25,875 nucleotides of DNA from CAYXXN01 sp964469055 (GTDB lineage: Bacteria > Acidobacteriota > Thermoanaerobaculia > Multivoradales > JAHEKO01), in assembly GCA_964469055.1 (NCBI GenBank), contig CAYXXN010000019.1, forward strand, positions 1 to 25,875, written 5' to 3'. The position numbers and the translations under genes were made by a program. Positions 22,798-25,875 of the stretch are shown piece after piece (positions within the stretch are counted from its first letter, which is position 1; each line of letters starts with the position of its first letter). The notes under the pieces are model-generated. The model ran no database searches. It was given only the letters and a program-made list of their open reading frames with translations, and had not been told where the DNA came from.

Positions 22798-23402
22798 TGG
22801 CCGACGAGCTCGATCGTTTCCGAGCGGCCTGGGGGCTGCGCCCCGTGGACGGGCCGTTCGAACGTGCGAAGGAGGATGCGATGGAAGAGATCGTGCAGAA
22901 CGTGAAGCTCCTCGATCGACGAAAGCTCCGCCGCGACGTGCGCGAGATCCTGATCGCGGCCGGGGCGAGCGGAGCGATCGCCGCCGCGCTCGGGTGGGTG
23001 ACCGAACCCTGGTTCAGGGCCTGGATCGTGACCCTGAGCGTCTCGGCGGCGCTGATCGCGATCTGGCGGTGCGTCGCGCTGCTCCGGCGGCGGAGCCGCT
23101 CCGCCTCCGAGAGTCTCGCGGAGTTCTGTCGCGCCGAGCTCTCGAAGCTCGAGACGCAGATCCGGCTGTTGCGCACCCTGGCCTGGTGGTACCTGGCGCC
23201 GATCCTGGTCGGGACGAACCTGTACGTGGTCGCCACCTCGGAGGCGCCCGCGAGCACGATGGCGGTCGTCTTTCCGATCACCGTGCTGGTCGTCTCGGCG
23301 ATCTACTGGCTGAACCGGCGCTCCCTCCGGAGGGAGCTCCTGCCCCTGCGGGCCGAGCTCGAGCGCTGCCTCGCGGGCCTCGAGGCGGACGGCGGCGCCT
23401 GA
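22797..23402 (+). CDS. Four-helix membrane protein coupled to the sigma factor (possible anti-sigma)
   Basis: A 201-residue protein of no family I recognise. The N-terminus (about 1-46) is cytoplasmic-looking and charged: DELDRFRAAWGLRPV, then an amphipathic stretch FERAKEDAMEEIVQNVKLLDRRKLRRD. There are two hairpins of membrane helices, about 50-67 with 75-95, and 126-146 with 153-172, separated by a basic loop (RRRSRSASESLAEFCRAELSK). The C-terminus is a short charged helix. The start codon overlaps the sigma-factor stop. No zinc anti-sigma motif (HxxxCxxC) is present. Small membrane proteins in this position often restrain their sigma factor, so an anti-sigma role is inferred from position only. 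Confidence 0.8.
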   Translation: MADELDRFRAAWGLRPVDGPFERAKEDAMEEIVQNVKLLDRRKLRRDVREILIAAGASGAIAAALGWVTEPWFRAWIVTLSVSAALIAIWRCVALLRRRSRSASESLAEFCRAELSKLETQIRLLRTLAWWYLAPILVGTNLYVVATSEAPASTMAVVFPITVLVVSAIYWLNRRSLRRELLPLRAELERCLAGLEADGGA

Positions 23403-23499
23403 CCGAAACCGTACCCGGTCCTGGTAGGAAATCGCTTTTCACGGGGAATCCTCTCGACGGCTCCGCCCAACCTCATCGTGGGAGTCGGCGAGCCTGTGC

Positions 23500-23505
23500 T
23501 AGCAT
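23500..23505 (+). promoter_or_regulatory. Candidate extended -10 box of the TPR gene
   Basis: TGTGCTAGCATGCC carries a TG-N-TAGCAT extended -10 with the GCTAGC core shared with the tRNA-Glu and 15389 sites. It is 44 bases before the ATG at 23550. No -35 match was found, which extended -10 promoters can tolerate. Confidence 0.4.
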
Positions 23506-23549
23506 GCCGCACCGTCGTACCGGCCGACAACCGCTGACCCCCGTCCTCG

Positions 23550-25400
23550 ATGAGTTATCCGGGTAACCCGATTCTCTCGGAGACCATCCAGCAGCGCGTG
23601 CTGGGCACGTTCGGCCAGACCTTGGAGCTGGCCGAGGCCGGCAAACGCAACGAGGCCCTGCTGGGTTGCGAGTTCGTCTTGAAGCTCGACCCGCTCTTCG
23701 AGCCGGCGCGGGCCTTGCAGAAGCGGATCGAGGGCACCCAGGGCCCGGTCGCCGTGCAGGATTTGAGGCGGCTCTTCGACGCCAAGGACCTCGCCGCCGA
23801 GGAGTGGAGCCTGGGCGGTGAGCTCGCCGACCTCCTCGACCGGCGCGACTTCCACCACTTGCTGCAGCTCGCCGCCGAGCACAAGGCGCGCGTCGCCGCC
23901 GATCCCGACCTCGAGCACCTCGTCGCCGAGGCGAGGAGCCGCCTGGAGGCCGAGCCCTACGTGCGCTCGTTTCTCGACCGCGCCCTGCAGCTCAGAAAGG
24001 ACGGCCACGAGCAGGAGGCGGAGGCGACGCTGGTCAAAGCGCGCCAGCTCGACCCCACGCATCCGGAGCTGGCGCGGGTCAGCGCACCGCCCGTCTCGGC
24101 GTCGGCCCTGCTCGAGTCGGTAGCGGCGGAGCTAGCCCAGCCGGCGACCGGCGACGAGCGCATCACGCGTCTGCTCGCCGAGGGACAGCGGGCCTTCGAG
24201 CGCGCGGACTATCAAGGCGCGATCGATTCCTGGTCGCGCATCTTCCTCATCGACATCGACCACGGCGAGGCCAACCGCCGGATCGAGGAGGCGCGTCGCC
24301 ACAAGGCCGAGCGCGAGCGCCAGCTCGAGGAGCTCTACCACGAGGGCGTCTCCCTCTGGGAGTTAGGCTCGAATACCCAGGCGCGGCGGGTCTTCGAGCG
24401 CGTCCTCGAGATGGACTCAGGTCATCTCGCGGCGCGCGACGCGATCGAGCGCATCGACGCCGGCGAGGCCAGCGCGACGCCCGGCGAGACGGCGGTCGCC
24501 GAGGTCTTGACCGTCCCCGAGCCGGAAGCGACGCCCACCACCAGCGCTCGGACCACCGCCGCGCCGGCCCCTGCCGCTGCCCGCCGACCGGCGCTTGCCG
24601 CCGGAAAGGCCAAGCCGGGGCGGACGCGCCCGGCCTTCTGGGCGATCGGCGGAGCGGTGCTCCTCTTGGCGCTCGCCGGCGGCTGGCTGCTCTACTCGCA
24701 GCGGCAAGGCCTGTTCCCCAACTCGGAGTCGACGTCGCCAGCGGAACCGGCCGACAGCGGGGTCCTCGAGCGAGCCCGGAAGCTGCACGAGCTGGGCCAG
24801 ACGGCCTCCGCCATCGACTTGCTGCGCCGGCTGCCCGCGGCCCACGCCCAGTACGTCGAGGCGCAGTCGCTGATCGCGCAGTGGGAGACCTTGCTGGAGG
24901 AGGGGGCGACTGCCCCCACGCCCGAACAGCTCGCCGAGCGAGCGGGCGCCCTCGCCGAGGCGCGCTCGGCGGCGCAGCAGCGCGAGCACCTGCGGGCCGT
25001 CGACCTGTTGGATCGGGCGGCAGCGATCGCGCCGCTCGAGCCCGCTGACGGGGAGTTGCTCGCGGCGTCCCGGCGGCAGGTCTCCGGTCTGCAGCGCGAG
25101 CTCGACCTGTTCCGCCAAGGGGACTGGGAGTTCGCCCTTCCCGAGCTGTGGCGGCTGCACGACTCCGATCCGGCGAACCCGGACATCAATCGCCTGATCG
25201 TCGACTCGTATTACAACCTGGCGGTCCGCGACCTGCAGCGCCAGGACTTGAACGAGGCGGTGACCAAGCTCGAGGAGGGCCTGGCGCTGGCACCGCAGGA
25301 CGCCGGCCTCGAGCGCCTGGCGCGCTTCGCTCGCCTCTACACTGGCTCGCCTCCGGACCTGCGCTACCGCATCTTCGTCAAGTACCTGCCGTTCCGATGA
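23550..25400 (+). CDS. TPR protein with one central membrane helix
   Basis: A 616-residue protein. The N-terminal part (1 to about 300) is built of TPR-like helical pairs: GKRNEALLGCEFVLKLDP, GHEQEAEATLVKARQLDPTHPE, ADYQGAIDSWSRIFLIDIDHGEA and GSNTQARRVFERVLEMDSGH. A Pro/Ala/Thr-rich linker leads to one membrane helix at about 365-387 (WAIGGAVLLLALAGGWLLY), flanked by basic residues on the N-terminal side. The C-terminal half has further TPR-like repeats (LHELGQTASAIDLLRRLPAAH; DLNEAVTKLEEGLALAPQDA). The first half is probably cytoplasmic and the second periplasmic, a scaffold that spans the membrane. Its stop overlaps the start of the RDD gene (ATGA), so the two proteins probably work together. 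Specific role unknown. Confidence 0.85.
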   Translation: MSYPGNPILSETIQQRVLGTFGQTLELAEAGKRNEALLGCEFVLKLDPLFEPARALQKRIEGTQGPVAVQDLRRLFDAKDLAAEEWSLGGELADLLDRRDFHHLLQLAAEHKARVAADPDLEHLVAEARSRLEAEPYVRSFLDRALQLRKDGHEQEAEATLVKARQLDPTHPELARVSAPPVSASALLESVAAELAQPATGDERITRLLAEGQRAFERADYQGAIDSWSRIFLIDIDHGEANRRIEEARRHKAERERQLEELYHEGVSLWELGSNTQARRVFERVLEMDSGHLAARDAIERIDAGEASATPGETAVAEVLTVPEPEATPTTSARTTAAPAPAAARRPALAAGKAKPGRTRPAFWAIGGAVLLLALAGGWLLYSQRQGLFPNSESTSPAEPADSGVLERARKLHELGQTASAIDLLRRLPAAHAQYVEAQSLIAQWETLLEEGATAPTPEQLAERAGALAEARSAAQQREHLRAVDLLDRAAAIAPLEPADGELLAASRRQVSGLQRELDLFRQGDWEFALPELWRLHDSDPANPDINRLIVDSYYNLAVRDLQRQDLNEAVTKLEEGLALAPQDAGLERLARFARLYTGSPPDLRYRIFVKYLPFR

Positions 25401-25875
25401 GTTACGAGGATCTGCCCCTTTTCCCGGAGACCGAGTCCCGGACTCCTGGCGAGAGCCCTCGCCCGGCCACGGCTCGGGGGTCGGCTCCACCCGCCGCCGC
25501 CGTCGCGGCACCCCCCGAGACGCCGTGGCGGCGGGAGGGTGCGCCCCTCCCCGCCGGGCCGCGCCCGCCCCTCGTGCCGCGGCCGCGCCCGCAGCCGGCG
25601 GGCCTGCGCGCCCGACTGCTGGCCGCCACGCTCGACCTCGTCGCCGTCGGCGCCCTCCTCGCTCTCTCCGTCCTAGGCGGCGGCGCGATCGGCGCCATCT
25701 TCGGACCGGAGTCCTGGCCGCCGCTCGTCCTGCTCGCGGCGGTGCTCTCCTTCCTCTACACCACGTTGCCCCTCGCTTTCTGGGGGCAAACGCCCGGCAT
25801 GGCGGCGGCGAGCCTCGTGGCGCGCAGCCCCGGCGACCGACCTCTCTCCTTCCGGCAGGCCATCCTGCGCTGGCT
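25397..25875 (+). CDS. RDD family membrane protein, 3' truncated by the window end
   Basis: The ATG at 25397 overlaps the TPR gene's stop. The first about 75 residues are a Pro/Arg/Ala-rich soluble region. The RDD domain then begins with the diagnostic RLLAATLDLVAVGALLALSVL (residues about 74-94; the Arg and first Asp that name the family). A second hydrophobic segment follows (PLVLLAAVLSFLYTTLPLAFWGQTPGM), and then PLSFRQAILRW at the edge. The reading frame is open to the last base. RDD proteins are small membrane proteins of uncertain function, in some cases linked to ion transport. The long Pro-rich head is unusual. Confidence 0.85.
   Translation, partial: MSYEDLPLFPETESRTPGESPRPATARGSAPPAAAVAAPPETPWRREGAPLPAGPRPPLVPRPRPQPAGLRARLLAATLDLVAVGALLALSVLGGGAIGAIFGPESWPPLVLLAAVLSFLYTTLPLAFWGQTPGMAAASLVARSPGDRPLSFRQAILRW

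Noticed and set aside
23402..23421. GACCG/CGGTC hairpin after the membrane protein as a terminator
   Set aside because: Five pairs, ten-base loop and no following T-run.
1..25875. CRISPR array, insertion sequence, prophage or known defence island
   Set aside because: No spaced direct repeats, transposase, integrase or phage protein was seen; the toxin-antitoxin pair is the only accessory module.

Overview
The window looks like chromosomal DNA from a high-GC (roughly 70%) Gram-negative bacterium. The best guess is an Acidobacteriota of the Thermoanaerobaculia/Holophagae type. This is inferred from the protein styles: a serine/threonine kinase opening IGQTLGHYRI...GAGGMGEVYRATD, a lipoprotein sulfatase-like enzyme ending LEQLQALGYIQ, a secreted BNR-repeat protein with a C-terminal DGFESGDTS tag, and DUF1573, GerMN and Mpl proteins. 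No 16S or other decisive marker is present. Genes are tightly packed, with no gene-free stretch above 300 bases. No IS element, CRISPR array, phage gene or origin was seen.

Layout. 1-4345: the 3' part of a secreted BNR/Asp-box repeat protein, then a lipoprotein of the sulfatase/alkaline-phosphatase superfamily. 4369-5441: a small, AT-richer two-gene module, a Phd/YefM antitoxin followed by a zeta-toxin-like kinase, with a palindrome over its -10 box. 5524-5599: tRNA-Glu(CUC) with its own promoter. 5623-9674 (minus): a pirin, a short coding remnant, and a protein kinase fused to a STAND-type ATPase and TPR-like region. 9763-11865: a secreted CocE/X-Pro dipeptidyl-peptidase-type hydrolase. 11885-14298 (minus): a GT-C-like membrane protein and a CPBP protease. 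14320-15379: a PEBP (YbhB-like) protein and a convergent secreted hypothetical.

15488-18913 (plus) is a compact run of a YfiT-like DinB protein, an N-acetylmuramoyl-L-alanine amidase, a GerMN-domain protein and glutamate racemase, joined by start/stop overlaps. RNase PH follows at 18941. GerMN, racemase and RNase PH together recall the racE-gerM-rph cluster of Bacillus. DUF1573 (minus) and Mpl (plus) diverge from a shared intergenic region at 20775-20848. Amidase, MurI and Mpl make this a murein synthesis/turnover/recycling neighbourhood. 22318-23402 is a sigma-70-family factor overlapping a four-helix membrane protein that may be its regulator. 23550-25875 is a TPR-membrane-TPR protein overlapping the start of an RDD-family membrane protein cut by the window end.

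Regulatory signals. Several starts have a -10-like hexamer of the TAGCMT/TACAMT type. In at least three genes (PEBP, RNase PH, DUF1573) the hexamer lies only 6-10 bases from the start codon and there is no clear Shine-Dalgarno, or only a weak one, suggesting leaderless transcripts. I did not find a clear new defence or biosynthetic system. The most promising items are the Phd/zeta module with its operator, the sigma factor/four-helix membrane pair, the kinase-STAND fusion with an apparent non-AUG start, and the TPR-TM-TPR/RDD pair.
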